DNA of 6,310 nucleotides from a bacterium (GTDB lineage Bacteria; Chloroflexota; Dormibacteria; UBA8260; Bog-877), in NCBI GenBank assembly GCA_021791345.1, contig JAJYWT010000208.1, positions 1 through 6,310 on the forward strand. Reading direction: 5' to 3'. Position numbers and translations under genes: made by a program. Below the pieces are notes generated by a model that did no database searches, was not told the origin of the DNA, and saw only the letters and a program-made list of their open reading frames with translations. This document shows, in pieces, positions 6,123 to 6,310 of this stretch; the first letter of the stretch is position 1, and each line of letters begins with the position of its first letter.

Positions 6123-6310
6123 TCAGTGTGCGATCGCCGCCCGCGCCGACTCCTTGAGGGAACCCAAGGTCCGCAGCACAGCGGTGGGCTCGTAGCCCGC
6201 GTGGGCCATGCAGTTCTCGCACTTGGGGTTGCGCCCGCGGCCGTACTGGTCCCAGTCGGTGGTCTCGAGGAGCTCCTTGTAGGAGCTGGCGTAGCCATCC
6301 GCCAGCAGGT
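6123..6310 (-). CDS. hpnH: HpnH-like radical-SAM protein, C-terminal end, partial
   Basis: The last 61 residues of a protein whose 5' part lies beyond the window's right edge. They read YKELLETTDWDQYGRGRN, then KCENCMAHAGYEPTAV, which I recognise as the conserved tail (DUF3463) of HpnH. HpnH is the radical-SAM enzyme that joins 5'-deoxyadenosine to diploptene to give adenosyl-hopane, the first step of hopanoid side-chain synthesis. The radical-SAM CxxxCxxC core is outside the window, so the catalytic part cannot be checked. The TGA at 6125-6123 is followed by a hairpin and moaA 28 bases on, so the pair looks like one transcription unit. Other proteins share this C-terminal domain, so HpnH is probable rather than certain. 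Confidence 0.8.
   Translation of the reverse strand, partial: LLADGYASSYKELLETTDWDQYGRGRNPKCENCMAHAGYEPTAVLRTLGSLKESARAAIAH

Noticed and set aside
6095..6298. N-terminal extension of MoaA to an ATG at 6298
   Set aside because: It overlaps the HpnH-like coding region out of frame, and ATG 6094 has a near-perfect ribosome binding site.
6095..6310. Molybdenum-cofactor riboswitch ahead of moaA
   Set aside because: Only 28 non-coding bases separate moaA from the upstream gene, far too few for that riboswitch; the small hairpin is a simpler structure.
1..6310. CRISPR array, tRNA, rRNA, transposase or insertion sequence
   Set aside because: No short regularly spaced repeats, no tRNA-like folds, no terminal inverted repeats and no transposase-like product were seen; coding density is close to complete.

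Overview
The window is a very GC-rich bacterial segment. It carries the end of a Kdp potassium-uptake locus, and beyond it a short opposite-strand pair of radical-SAM genes. All genes are tightly packed with the strong G/C third-position bias of a high-GC bacterium. The closing gene looks like hpnH (hopanoid side-chain synthesis). GTG/TTG starts, the Kdp locus and hopanoid genes would fit an Actinobacteriota-, Chloroflexota- or Dormibacterota-like soil lineage. That placement is inference; no marker in the window settles it.

Layout. Positions 1-285 (+) are the C-terminal end of KdpB, the P-type ATPase subunit. 302-853 (+) is KdpC. 825-3134 (-) is a large cytoplasmic protein made of two tandem KdpD-sensor plus universal-stress (USP) units, with no membrane segment and no kinase. 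3148-4377 (+) is the missing other half of KdpD: a DUF4118-type membrane domain plus HisKA/HATPase kinase, without GAF and without the N-terminal sensor. 4374-5087 (+) is a KdpE-like response regulator that overlaps the kinase by 4 bases through a TTG start. 5072-6094 (-) is MoaA (molybdenum cofactor synthesis). 6123-6310 (-) is the C-terminal end of an HpnH-like protein, 28 bases upstream of moaA in its reading direction. No stretch over 300 bases lacks a gene.

How the genes work together. KdpB and KdpC belong to the KdpFABC K+ pump. In the usual system KdpD senses K+ or turgor limitation, phosphorylates KdpE and switches on kdpFABC. Here KdpD is split in two. The kinase half stays with kdpE, while the sensor half is on the opposite strand between kdpC and the kinase and has been internally duplicated, with a clearly diverged second copy. 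The layout is what an in-place inversion of the sensor half of an ancestral collinear kdpB-kdpC-kdpD-kdpE locus would give. The sensor would then have to act in trans, or has taken another role. This split, duplicated and inverted sensor is the main item of interest.

Other points are an 11-bp hairpin just past kdpC inside the convergent sensor gene, an extended -10 promoter candidate ahead of the kinase, and a strong hairpin that buries the moaA ribosome binding site directly after the hpnH stop codon.
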